64,000 nucleotides of DNA from Trichomonas vaginalis G3. Lineage: Eukaryota > Parabasalia > Trichomonadida > Trichomonadidae. The notes beneath the pieces were generated by a model. It saw only the letters and a program-made list of their open reading frames with translations, made no database searches and was not told the origin of the DNA. This document shows positions 11,534 through 22,891 of the stretch, piece by piece. The translations under genes were made by a program, and so were the position numbers. The stretch covers positions 22,425,411-22,489,410 of the forward strand of contig NC_067203.1 in the NCBI RefSeq assembly GCF_026262505.1, read 5' to 3'. Position 1 is the stretch's first letter, and every line of letters starts with the position of its first letter.

Positions 11534-11946
11534 TAATAAACATAATTTTTTAATTTCATTTTTAACAAGTTTTTTTAAATGTATGTAATGAATAATTCAT
11601 TAGAATATGATAATGCACATTGTAACAGAATAGAACAATCACCAAATTTTTTTTTTGAAATTAAAAAATAAAAGTAAAAAGTATAAAGTAATCTAACCAA
11701 AAAAGATATTTAAAAGAATTTTGGAAAAAACAGAATAAGGATAATGATATTATTTTAGATACACAATCGATGTACTGAAGAATAATCCGGTAAAATGATG
11801 ATATAAAATTAGATTATTTTACAAGTAGCTAAAAGAATAAAACTATAATATAAAATAAATGAAGTTTAATGAAACAATAAAGGTTAAATAAATAATAAAG
11901 ATTTTTATTTTATATCAGTATTGAGAAGAAGTAACAGCTGACACTT

Positions 11947-12650
11947 GGTAAACAACTTCTTTATGTCTAGAAAATTCTATCTTGCCTTTTATTTTTTTCT
12001 CGCTGTGAAACGTATTCGGTCATTTTTTTAAAAATTAATTTTTTGTTAGAGATAAGAGCTAAAACTCGGTAAACAACTTCTTTATGTCTAGAAAATTTAA
12101 CATTCGTCTCCCATTTTTATATATTTGGTTTAGAATGTTCGAAAATGCGTAATATGGTCATTAATATTAATTGAAAAGAACCTTGAATTAATTCAATCTG
12201 ATCTCACAAAATATTTTAAATTACAAACTTTGTAGTTTGAATAGATAATTAGTATTAAACTCAAATAACTAGTTTATTTTTGAATAAAAATTATTTGAAT
12301 TTATTCAATTTTGTGAATTTTCCTTCAAAAATCAAGTTTAAATATCTTATTTGCCATATAATTATAAATACAATGAAACATATTCGAAATTGAAAAGAAT
12401 GACTTTTTCTGTTCTTTCAATCATTCAATCTGAATTTTGCAATATTGGATTTCTCATTAAATAGCTATTAAAAACAACAAGCAATTTAACTTACATTCAA
12501 ATTTATTTGTGTTATATTCAATCTTCTCAAAACTTATAATTTTCGGCTATAGCATGATTATATGCTATATAATATAATAAACCTATAATAGTATCATTCT
12601 TTCAATTATTTGAAGCGAAAACCGAAAAAATCTATTTTCGGTCTATAACA
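11947..12650 (-). repeat. right terminal inverted repeat of the IS3EU-like element
   Basis: Inverted partner of 9476-~10180. It ends CGGTCTATAACA at 12650. Confidence 0.75.
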
Positions 12651-12665
12651 ATAATTTTATCGTTT
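12651..12665 (+). repeat. 15-bp target-site duplication, right copy
   Basis: Identical to 9461-9475 and directly abuts the element end. Confidence 0.75.
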
Positions 12666-13019
12666 AAATGTTATTTAAATTTTGAAGAATCTGTTATAAA
12701 ATCATATTATTAGTACTTGAATAAAAATGGTCATTGCCTCAAAAATTTGATTTTCTTCAATTTTTTCAGAGTCTTTGAGTGTTCCAATATAATCCACGGT
12801 AGATTTATTTATTTATTATTAGGTAGGTTTACAGAGATATTTTTCTTCAAGGTTTTATTTTGATAAACCTTTTTCATTGAAATTTAGACCAAGCAAAATT
12901 TATCAGCATTATCATATATTTAGTATTATATTTAAGAATTAAAGAAATATTTTCGCGATCATAATTCTGAACTTTTGAATAGAATTACGATCGTAAAATA
13001 TTGCAAAAATTTTAAAAGA
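12666..13019. other. intergenic, no gene seen
   Basis: AT-rich spacer upstream of the PQ-loop gene. No clear Inr. Confidence 0.5.
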
Positions 13020-13867
13020 ATGATGGACTTACCAGGTATGTTTTGGTCATGGTTTTCACGCCACCATGAAACAATCATGTTTTTCATTGATCTATCATGC
13101 ACGATCTTCCCAATATTTGGTTATTTAGATCAGTTAGCAAGAATTATCAAAACGAAGACATCCGAAAATTTCAAAATCGATTCTAGTATAGTTCTTTTGT
13201 TATCTAACTACTTAAGAATCATTTATTGGTACTGGAAACAGTTTGATTCTTATTTACTTTGGCAGTCCGTTTGGATGATCGGTGTTCAGTATAGGAAACT
13301 TCTTTCGAAATGTTGGAAGAGGTATATTTCTACAAACCAGAAGCTGAAGCATCAACAACTGATATGCATCAGGACGCAAATACACTTTATTTCGATCAAT
13401 TCTATGCAAAGAACTTTGCTCAATTTATGGGATACGTTACTATCATTGCTTTACTACTCCTTATCGTATCCATTGGCCTCCACTCTGTTTTCGAAGCACA
13501 AATTATAATCGAATCGGTTGGAATTTTATCGAACCTAATCGATTGTATAGTCACTCTTCCACAGTTTATATTAGTTGTTATTAACAAAGAAATCAGATAC
13601 GTCACAATTCCTCTTCTTTGTCAATGGATTCTTGCACTTGGTTGCAAATTGGGTCTTTATATCTACCGCCCAGTTCCACTTCCATTCATGCTTGGCTTAG
13701 CTATCCAAGCCGTCCTCACATTCTTCATTGTGACGTTTTACATTTATATTAGATTGTCCCACTGCAATTCGGATCCTGCTGAAGAAGAGCAGGCCGCTGA
13801 TAATGTAGCTCCTGATTACAAAGTTGATTTTCAACAAGTTTCTTCGGAAACAGCTACAGAAGCTTAA
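13020..13867 (+). pseudogene. PQ-loop repeat membrane protein (PQLC1/SLC66A2-like), one frameshift
   Basis: The first frame (ATG 13020) gives a multi-pass protein. Its first PQ-loop-type repeat is IFPIFGYLDQLARIIKTKTS, followed by SNYLRIIYWYWKQFDSYLLWQSVWMIGVQ, very close in pattern to PQLC1/SLC66A2 (LRIFFW...LLWQS). Around 13,290-13,310 sense moves to another frame, starting near MLEEVYFYKPEA, with further helices and the second repeat (NLIDCIVTLPQFILVVINKE). It ends with an acidic Ala-rich cytoplasmic tail at 13867. PQ-loop proteins are seven-helix carriers or scaffolds of lysosome, Golgi and endosome membranes. One frame change divides otherwise well-kept halves. A GTATGT at ~13,035 resembles a trichomonad 5' splice site, but no ACTAACACACAG acceptor is present, so I do not invoke an intron. 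Confidence 0.75.
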
Positions 13868-14722
13868 TTCGCTTATATTATTGTTTTGTATAGAGTATGT
13901 ATATATAAATATTGTTCTATCTATTGTTATGAATCTATTCATTGATTTTTTCCCAAATTACATGTCCTTTCAAAATTTCATTTTACACCTTGAGCATAAT
14001 ACAATAAGAAAAACATGAAAAATGCCATATGTAACGTATGGCTATGTTATTTTCATAGCGAGATTCGCTAATTAATAAATATTTCACGAAAGGCAATTTC
14101 ATATTTCATCAAACTGCATGATTATCGATTTATATACTAATTTTCTATCAAATAATCATATACTAAAGGGAGTAAACTTCAAACGATTACACAAAATAAT
14201 CGGAGGGAAAATCAATGCATTTGAGGGTCTTATTTAAGAATTTTCAATTAAATTAGCTACAGAAATATCAAATCTGCAAATTGTGATTATATCTCTACAA
14301 TTTAAATAAATATTCACAATCTCTACAATTTTTGATATATTTGATTATGATTCAGTTTCATTCCATCTGTATACAACCTGTTCAAGAATAGCATAAGAGT
14401 TAGAAGATATCTTTGTATACTTGTTTTGATGGGCATTTAGAATGAAATATTAATTAATTAATTTGAAATTTTTAAACCAACAATAAGTACTATCGCTAAA
14501 TAATTACTTATGATCATTTAGGAGAAAAAAAATAGCTTACTTTTCTCTCAATTTCTGTTTCTTTTGTTGGTGCGATTATGTCACTTTTATTCTGCGACTA
14601 TTTTTTAATTAAGTCTTTTGAGAGACTCTCAAATTTGGAAGAATTCAATTGCTATAAATTTGGATTTATACATTCAATACGAACACTTTTTAAGTTTATC
14701 AATTAAAAGCGGTTTTATTGAA
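13868..14722. other. intergenic, no gene seen
   Basis: AT-rich spacer between the PQ-loop gene and the TA-flanked element. Nothing recognisable on either strand. Confidence 0.5.
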
Positions 14723-16171
14723 TAGGCAAAATCGCAACCGAATTTTTAAATCTAGATTTTGATGATAAATTGTGATTTTTAGCTTAAATCGCGATTTTTT
14801 AAAAATCGCGAACAGAATTTTTTCGCGATTTATTAATAAATCGCGATTTGAACGATAAATTTCGATTTTTTTAAAAAATCGCGATTCGTGAAAAAATTGC
14901 GACTTTTTGAAAAATCGCGAACTTTCAAAAAAATCACGTCCTTAATTTTGGTCTTTTTCGGAGTGATAAGTCGTCCTTTAAGTAATATTTTTTTTCTCGA
15001 ATTGCTAATTGAAAAATTAAATTCGAGAAAAGAGATTACAATAGTATTGTATGGACTATAATCCTACTACTATAACACTTTTTTTGTGAAAATCACACTT
15101 TTTTAAAAAAAGATATCAAATTGAAAAAAATTATTCTTATTTTACTTATACTGTAGGGCACATTCATTGGTTATGAAAATCACATAGTATGAATACTCAA
15201 TCCCAAATATCTTAAAAAAATATTCTAAAATATTAGACTCGATTTTAGCAATTGTATTCTAATCATAATATAATGCCCGAGTATATTATATAAATAGAAC
15301 AAATATTAGTAAATTCAATTTTTTTTTTCAGATCGCAAATTATCTAATACAAATATTCATAAAAATCACATACAGTATATTTGCATTCAATGTCAAATAT
15401 AATAGCTATCTAATACTTTCGAAAAATTGAGCTATTGAATATTTTATAAAATTTCTGGTCCAAAAATTGTGCTTTCACAATATTTTGATGATATCTATAA
15501 TAATTAGACTACAAATATAAATTGTATAATAAAAAATCAAAATTTGCTTTTGATATCTCAAATCTCGATATGAGATATTCAATGTCAAATCAAAGTATTT
15601 ATAATTAACAGATTTGTATCGTGAATGCTTTCGTTTTGCTTAATACACAATTATGCATGACAAGTGTGTGTGGCTACACAATTCTTTCCGTCCGAAGCGG
15701 AGAATTGTGAAGTTTACACCGCACTTCACGGATAATATAATGGAAAAACGATTTTCATGGAATACTATTTTTATTAATAGCTTAATAAATGAGCGAGTCT
15801 GATAGATATATGTTACGCAAGATATATCCATAGAGAAGTGTTTAAGTATAAAACAATGCGTTATACGTTATACGTAGGATATAGATGGTTTTTCTCCATT
15901 GAGAATTTTGTCATGTGAAAAATCTCTTTTTTAGCTATGATAAAAATACTTTTTATATACTATTATATCTCAGTTGATATTGATTCAACATTCTTATTTC
16001 ACATGATAATATAATAGTATATGTAGCGAGGTATTATATTCTCTTGTGATTTCGATCTATTAATGCTCACACAAAAAATTCGCTACATCAAAATTTCCTC
16101 GGAAAATTTCACTTTTGCTGCTTTGATTCAACTTTGATGTCCAATGAATACTCAATAAAACTCGAAACTCT

Positions 16172-16833
16172 GATCTGTTGTAAACAGAAATTCATCAAAA
16201 GTGACACCTCAGAAAAGCTAAAATATTGAATTTTTGGAACTTTTGATAGAGCACGTTTTTAAATATTAATTAAAGTAAATGTATATTTTGTAAAGATTCT
16301 TTTTAATAAAAAAAATAAAATTTTGAAGAAGAACACAAAATCTTCTGAAAAATAATATCACATAAACTCATATTATTTTCTAATATATAACTATTTTATA
16401 TAAAAATCAAATTCAATGATCTTAAAAGCGAAGGATAAACCTCAAAATTTACGAATATAATGAGTGGGAATATAATGCTTATCTATCATAAAACCATATG
16501 AAATATCAATTTTTGCTTTACGCCTATTCCCACTCATTATATTCGTAAATTTTGAGGTTTATCCTTCGCTTTTAAGATCATTGAATTTGATTTTTATATA
16601 AAATAGTTATATATTAGAAAATAATATGAGTTTATGTGATATTATTTTTCAGAAGATTTCATTCTATATGCCTATGAAAAGTACTCTCAAAACTAACTTT
16701 TCCTAATTATAATTAAATCTAGAATATTGTATTATGCTTAGTATTATTTCATTTTTCTCATTCAATTTAGAATTTACAAATGTCAAAAAATTGAGAGCTG
16801 TCACTTTTGATGAATTTCTGTTTATTACAGATC
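16172..16833. repeat. nested ~660-bp inverted-repeat element (MITE-like)
   Basis: GATCTGTTGTAAACAGAAAT at 16172 is matched in inverted form at 16833 over 35 bp with two mismatches. The interior holds a long hairpin and no frame. It may be an independent MITE nested in the larger element. Confidence 0.55.
16339..16658. repeat. long hairpin, 134-bp arms, 52-base loop
   Basis: 16339-16472 and 16525-16658 are reverse complements with no mismatch that I could find. The arms run from AATCTTCTGAAAAATAAT to AATGAGTGGGAATA. Confidence 0.85.
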
Positions 16834-17540
16834 ATGGAGATCTATCATCACATATATAATTATATTGCTTAAATATATGTATAAATTGTATTTTGGATTT
16901 TTCGGATTAAAAAAGGTTAAAAGTGTCATATTGATATAATTCACATTTTATTCTGCTTATAAATCATATTGTCTTGTAATATTTGATAAAATTATCACTG
17001 AATTCTTAATTAGTTTTTTTTTAAAATATCAATTTTGATTTATTGGACTTGAAAATATTTTATTTATATTATAAATCATATTATCATTTAGTGTTTATCA
17101 AAATTATGGTTCTTCGTTTTGTAGCTATATTTTGAATGACAATAGAAAAAAAAATACTAGAAACTAAATATGTATTTAATTTTATAAGTAAAAATTCACA
17201 TAATGATAATATATTTGTGAAGATTATTTGAAGAAACGATTTTTATTAATTCAATTTTCATTATAGCATTATTTAGGTGAAGTGCTCTCAAATTGTGAGC
17301 CAGACAAATGTTTAATGGCTGCAATAAAGGAACATAGCTCAGGTGCGTTTGCATTGAATATTTATCGTTTTGATTTCACAAAACATCGTTGCGTTTAATC
17401 AAAAATTTGATTAACTTAATAAATTTAAAGATTAAGCGATCTCATTTTAACACAATCGGTAAATTCAATACGTCTATGAAACAAAGCCATAATTTCTCGT
17501 AGTATAAAATATTTGATAAAATTTTATCGCTTACAGAGGT

Positions 17541-17597
17541 GGAATTAAAGGGTGAGAGATATATAGATAGACTATATATCTCTCACCCTTTAATTCC
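17541..17597. repeat. perfect palindrome 1: 26-bp arms, loop ATAGA
   Basis: Arms GGAATTAAAGGGTGAGAGAT... and their exact reverse complement around a 5-base loop. Confidence 0.9.
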
Positions 17598-17604
17598 CTA
17601 TACA

Positions 17605-17658
17605 AAGTTCGAAAACTTGGGTGCAATCAGATCTGATTGCACCCAAGTTTTCGAACTT
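17605..17658. repeat. perfect palindrome 2: 27-bp arms, no loop
   Basis: Arms begin AAGTTCGAAAACTTGGGTGC and meet at AGATCT. All 54 bases pair. Confidence 0.9.
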
Positions 17659-17664
17659 CATGTA

Positions 17665-17723
17665 AAGAATTGCTTGCTATGATGTACTGATCATGAATCA
17701 GTACATCATAGCAAGCAATTCTT
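17665..17723. repeat. perfect palindrome 3: 27-bp arms, loop CATGA
   Basis: Arms begin AAGAATTGCTTGCTATGATG and pair exactly with the 3' side. Confidence 0.9.
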
Positions 17724-17956
17724 CATCTTAAATATATTTTTCTTAATCAATACATAACTTGTTCGCAATTTGGTTTTAGACGCTATATTTTAATCTAATT
17801 TCGATTTTTTATAAAATCGCGTACTTCTAATAAAACGCGATTTCAAAAACAATCGCGATTTTTTTCTGTTCGCAATTTTTCAGAAGTTCGCGATTTTATA
17901 AAAAATCGAAATTTTTCTTTGCGATCGAGATTTAAAAATTCGGTTGCGATTTTGCC

Positions 17957-19412
17957 TATTTATGTTGTTTTTCTAAATGCTGATCATTTTGTTTTATCTA
18001 ATGGTTCTCTTCTTAATAGAGTTTACAAAGATCCAGAAAATTTTTATGTTCAAACAAAAGTTTACCCATCTTTCAAGATGTACATAGAAATTTTTCAAAT
18101 TACCGATGAATGTGATTCAATTGATTTTGTACTCAATTATGATCCCAACCCTATTGAAATAACATCAGATTTAGTAGAAGTTTCTAAATCTTATTGTATT
18201 TTCTTCGCAAGTGCCTCTTTCATGGATTATACCTTCTACCAAGATTATCTGAAAAATGCTAATGTAGAACTTTATCATTATTTGACCTATATTCCTCATA
18301 TTCCATTTTTATCAGATTCCAGACCAGAGGTTACTATAAAATTTTCAAAAAATACTATACTTAGACTTCAAACATCAGATCAGGGAATGACAGGATCCTG
18401 TGGATTGAAATCAATGGAATATTCTGATTCAACTGTGAAAACACCTCCATATTCGTACCTAGAAAATGGAACTTATTACTATCCAGGAACAGCCAATATA
18501 CTTCCTGGATCAGTAAACTCTAATTCTGAATATTAAGCTGATTTTAATTTAGTGCATAATAAAAATATGAAGCTTCAATCCGGATCTTATGTTCTCACAT
18601 TCGCATCCGGTCAATCATATAATGGTAGTAAACGCCAATTCGTCATATTCCAAACACATAAAGATCAAAAAATAAGTGATGTCACAGCTACAGCCAAATC
18701 TGGCAAAAATTCAGAAATATTACTTGGGAATACAAGCATATATGGAGTTTTTTACAGGTCTGACGGTCAATTAATACTCAATTCAACTAAAATATACTCA
18801 TCATTATATCTCACAGTTTATTCAAATGAAACCACCGATTTTGGATGCGACACTCAAGTTGTTTTGCTGGGGAATGCAACAGCAGTGTTAGTAACGAAGA
18901 ATTATCCAGGTGCAGCACCAGGTTATGGAGTTTTCATCTCAAAGAAGCACGAAGGATACTGTTTCTACTCTGCTTTTGTACCAGTAGAAATAGTTGCAAG
19001 TACATATCTAGAAGGATCCTTTTCAATATCTCAATATGACATTAATGGCAACTATATCTCATCTCGTGACTCAATTTTAAATTTATATCAATATCGATAT
19101 CCTTTCGTAACTCATATTTTAGGGGTAAGAGATAATGAAGGCCCTAGTTTGCTTGGTTTTTATGTTTCAACAGAAGAATATAATTTCAAAACTGCTATTC
19201 TAGTGGACAATGAGAAGGCAGATGCTCGATTTGTATCTATTTCTGATACTAATTGTACCTTAGAAATCATAATTGCTGTTGCTGCTGGAGTTGTCATTAT
19301 TATTATAATTGTTTCAATAGTATTTTGTTGCTACTGCTGCTGTTGCAAGAAGAAAAAGAAAGATAATGCAGAAAGTAAATCTTCTTCTTCAGATTCTTCG
19401 CATAATATTTAG
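17957..19412 (+). pseudogene. single-pass surface protein, 5' end lost at a transposon edge, one internal stop
   Basis: The frame enters from the terminal repeat of the adjacent element, so no native start or signal peptide is seen; the first in-frame ATG is at ~18,078. The ectodomain is beta-rich with few Cys (HFVLSNGSLLNRVYKDPENF...). A TAA at 18534-18536 interrupts it, and the same frame continues to 19412. Near the C-terminus is a transmembrane helix (IIIAVAAGVVIIIIIVSIVF), then a Cys cluster suited to palmitoylation (CCYCCCCKKKKK) and a short Ser/Asp tail. This architecture is common among trichomonad surface proteins that carry endocytic or sorting tails. Function unknown. Loss of the 5' end plus a nonsense change makes this a likely pseudogene. 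Confidence 0.65.
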
Positions 19413-20878
19413 CAAAAAATTCATAAGGATTTAAAAACAGTTTTCCAAAATGACGAATGAAATGACTTCAAATAAAAAAATATTTATTAACATTTCAATC
19501 TTGGATAAGTACTTTTTTTCATATATTTCATTGCCATCATTCATATGTTTTAATAAATGTAGGGTTTGTTAAGGGGAAAATTACGACTGTATGACATGGC
19601 ATTTGATTCTGGTATTTTTCGATTACTCTTCACATCAGTTATGCGTAAGTGAATGAAAATTTTCATGATAATGCAATTCCTCAAAATAGATTACAAAATT
19701 CAAAGTTTATTTTCCACATATTCTTCATTTATTAACCAGACTTCGGCTCCAATCTTACAAAGTTCGTTGTTTAAGCATATGAATGTTACACAATTTTTTT
19801 TTATGTTTTTGTTTGTTTGTTTCAAATTATCAGACAGATATAGCTGAAAACATAGGATTACAAGAGATGTATCGCTTGTATTTATGAGTGCACTACAATT
19901 TCCTGACATGCTCTTAAGGATGCACTTACACCCATCTGACTTTAACTCAAATTTTTGGCAACTGACTTGAGGCGTCATTGAAAATCAATCTTAAACATCT
20001 GAATTGAAGGCCATGCCATAGGGTTGTAAGTGCACACTTAAAAAATCAATATATCTAGACCTGGTCAAAATCAAAAAAAAAACTCTACCGCTATGTGGTT
20101 TCCAAGGAATTATACCGCGGGTTACAGCATGAACAGGACTAAATATACATATATCTATAACAGCTATATTAGTTTCTATATAATGATTTATAATAACTTT
20201 TTCACGACCAAAGATATTAACTTTTTCCCTTAGAAAATTGGACATAAAACTAGGGGTGTCAAAAAATTGAGAGAATGTCAGAAAATGGTAAGTTCACTAT
20301 TAAAAAAAAAGCGATCTCCGGGCTCAAGAACTAGTCATTAATCTCATTATATATTGAAAAATTTAAATGTAACACTTATGAAAGAGAAAAATATTTTTGA
20401 ATGTATATCATGCTGAAATAATGAAACTATCATGACCTAATTTTCATTATTGTTCGCCCAATGAAATTTCAAGAGATGCTTATATGCTATTCAATGAAAT
20501 GGGAAAATGTATTTAATATTACGTTATACTGATGTTTAATAAGATGCTAGTCATATTTCCTGGAGTCAGAAAATTGGGCTACGTTAATTAATAAATAAAT
20601 CTCAGCTATCATCCAATTCTCAATAATCATTGAATACTATTGTCTACGTTTGCATGAATAGAAATACGCTGGATGCAATAAGCATTCCATTGAAACTGTG
20701 GTCATAAGAGACGTTTGCGAATTTGACCAAATATAAGAAAAAATTGGAATCAATCTGATAAAGCAGATCACGAAATAATTATAAATAAAAATAATTATAT
20801 TTTATGAATCAATAAGATTTTCTACGATTTCTGCTTCGAATCTGTCAGAAAAAAAAATTGAACATTCAAGAGTCAAAC
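19413..20878. other. 1.5-kb intergenic region, no gene seen
   Basis: AT-rich. Several short frames on both strands lack coding character, and I see no repeats shared with the rest of the window. Confidence 0.5.
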
Positions 20879-22222
20879 ATGACAAAAAAGATTACCATGG
20901 AAGAAACTATCGCTAAAGCGGACTCCGAATTAGAAAAATCATGGGAATTGCTTATAGGCATTACGAAATCGATCGCTGTTATGGGAGATACAAAATTAGC
21001 TCTAAGAAAACTTTGCGGTTACAATCCATCAAACGCATCAATTGCTTTCTATGAACCAAAACTCAAGAATCCCATTAGCATTCTTATGACAACGACTGAA
21101 GAAATTATGAAACAAATTCAAGAATCCCCTTCTGCTCCAGAATTGTGGGCTAAGCTCGGCCATTGCTATTTACAGATGAATGACTATCCAAATGCTGCTG
21201 CTTGCTATGCAAAAACAAAGAAAATTGCTCCAAATTTTGACAATCCTTATTTTTGGTATGCATACGGAGTTGTAAATCAACATTTCAACTACTACAATGA
21301 TGCCGGTGAATGTTTTTCACTCAGTACTAAATGTTCTCAAAAAATTAATTTTGGCGCTGATTTTAATTTTAAATTGGCAATGCTCTATAGAGGCACAAGG
21401 GATTACACTGATGCTCTGAGAGTTTTTGACATACTGCGAAGAGACATTCCTGCGAAAATGACCATGGATGATATTAATTTTCAAGTTGCTTTTACACAAC
21501 AGCTCGCCAAGAGATATGATGAAGCATACAGCCTATACTACGATCTTTACACCAGATATCCAACAATAATTGAAGTAGTTCAACAATTTTTGTTATTTAT
21601 CTCTTTGTCCGGCAGTAGAGAGTATCTTGAGCAAGGAGCAAAGATCATACAAGAATTACCACCAGAATTTCAGGTTGATCAGACCATTCAGCTTGCTCAT
21701 GCCCGAATTTTACTTGAAACAGACAATTTGGCCGATTCTTACGCCATGTACTGCAGATGCTTGAGCTACTGGAATGACAATCCAATTCTCTGGTGTGGCC
21801 TTGCAGAACTTTACTATATTAACCAACAATATTCGGATGCAGACATTGCCCTCAACAGAGTTGTATTCCTTAATAACAAAATACCTGAAGTATGGCTTAA
21901 CATCTCATTTATTGCTGAAAAAGCCAGTACTGACAAGATTAGCGCAATCAATAAAATTAAAACAGGATTACACGTACTTCCGAACTCAGACTTGCTCAAA
22001 CAAAGATTGGATGACCTCCAGAAGGGAAAGTCAACACAAGGAATGTCAAAATTGTTAGATTATTCCTTCTTCACCCAACCAGCAGAAAGAGAAGCCCAAA
22101 GAAGATTAAGCGATACACTGTATATCCCAATAGAAGAGATTTTCCCAGGAAACAGGTCGTTGGCTGAAGCTCTCAAGACAATGGCCGATCGATACGATTC
22201 AATCTTCTCTCCAAGCTACTAA
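20879..22222 (+). CDS. TPR protein, Ssn6/Cyc8-like
   Basis: 447 residues from the ATG at 20879. At least eight TPR-type helix pairs run from ~90 to ~400, e.g. PELWAKLGHCYLQMNDYPNA, NPYFWYAYGVVNQHFNYYND, FKLAMLYRGTRDYTDALRVF and NPILWCGLAELYYINQQYSD. The order and wording of the first repeats resemble the TPR domain of Ssn6/Cyc8 and the UTX demethylases, which scaffold the Tup1-type co-repressor in nuclei; this is an inferred likeness. The C-terminal ~60 residues (AQRRLSDTLYIPIEEIFPG...) are outside the repeats. The frame is also open slightly upstream, but without an ATG. Confidence 0.75.
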   Translation: MTKKITMEETIAKADSELEKSWELLIGITKSIAVMGDTKLALRKLCGYNPSNASIAFYEPKLKNPISILMTTTEEIMKQIQESPSAPELWAKLGHCYLQMNDYPNAAACYAKTKKIAPNFDNPYFWYAYGVVNQHFNYYNDAGECFSLSTKCSQKINFGADFNFKLAMLYRGTRDYTDALRVFDILRRDIPAKMTMDDINFQVAFTQQLAKRYDEAYSLYYDLYTRYPTIIEVVQQFLLFISLSGSREYLEQGAKIIQELPPEFQVDQTIQLAHARILLETDNLADSYAMYCRCLSYWNDNPILWCGLAELYYINQQYSDADIALNRVVFLNNKIPEVWLNISFIAEKASTDKISAINKIKTGLHVLPNSDLLKQRLDDLQKGKSTQGMSKLLDYSFFTQPAEREAQRRLSDTLYIPIEEIFPGNRSLAEALKTMADRYDSIFSPSY

Positions 22223-22891
22223 GCTTTCATTTTGTTTATTTGTTTATTTTTTAAAACTAATATAAAATGTAAATTTGCTTCAAAATAAAATTTTTTTAAT
22301 AAGGCAAAATGATTTCTCTCTATTAATAAACACTGGCTGTGATGATGTATTCCAAAATTAACCATTGCGACTAAGACATTAAGAAAATTCCAGAATTTTA
22401 TATGTTTTATATCCGAAACAGATTAATATAATGATTATTCGTTTGGTTTCCTCCCTTTCTTTTATGTTTTGCAGTGCGTTTCAAAATACGATCTATATTT
22501 AGGTCAAACGACTTTGATTAAAACTTTGAATATAACTTATGATCACTTATGTTGGGAATTTTCCATCATACATTCCTCCGCAATACCAATTTGATCTCCC
22601 TCAATAAAAATTCCATATCCAATATGATTTTGTACTTTGTTTAGAATTATGAGATATGAGATTTAATTATCAAAGTCAATATTTCAAATATAAGCGTTCC
22701 TATGAACAACCGTTTTAAGTGATACAGAGAACCCTCAAGAAAATGTGAGACTCAAAAAATTATTCAAAGAAACTCATATTTTAACCTTTTTTTGAACGTA
22801 GTTCAATATTTGATTCTAAAAGACTGTAATTTATTAGCACAAACTTTTAAAAGAAAAGACTTTATTACAAAATGAAAAAAATATTATGAGA
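22223..22891. other. intergenic between convergent genes, no gene seen
   Basis: AT-rich 3' region shared by the TPR gene and the convergent eIF4E-like gene. Confidence 0.5.

Larger units (their letters stand above)
9476..12650 (+). mobile_element. IS3EU-like DNA transposon with ~700-bp TIRs
   Basis: A 3,175-bp element. Its ends are inverted copies beginning TGTTATAGACCGAAAATAG, and the arms match over ~700 bp (9476-~10180 and ~11947-12650). It is bounded by a 15-bp direct repeat. The single gene inside encodes a DDE transposase of the retroviral-integrase-core/IS3 type. Long TIRs plus an IS3-type DDE enzyme fit the IS3EU superfamily known from Trichomonas; that superfamily name is recalled, not searched. 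The arms differ at very few positions in what I compared, so the insertion looks recent. The transposase carries a frameshift, so this copy is probably not autonomous. Confidence 0.75.
14725..17956. mobile_element. 3.2-kb TA-flanked, hairpin-rich element with no gene
   Basis: The ends are perfect 29-bp inverted repeats beginning GGCAAAATCGCAACCGAATT, each flanked by TA (14723-14724 and 17957-17958). Inside each end, 100-200 bp are packed with short inverted copies of AAATCGCGATTT, a subterminal binding-site-like arrangement. No coding frame is convincing, so it is non-autonomous or fully decayed. It carries a nested inverted-repeat element (16172-16833), a 134-bp-arm hairpin, and three consecutive perfect palindromes near 17.5 kb. 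TA flanks would fit Tc1/mariner-type targeting, but the termini are not ones I can assign to a family. Confidence 0.65.

Noticed and set aside
13030-13045. GTATGT resembling a trichomonad 5' splice site in the PQ-loop gene
   Set aside because: No ACTAACACACAG-type branch/acceptor follows, and splicing there would not explain the frame change near 13,300.
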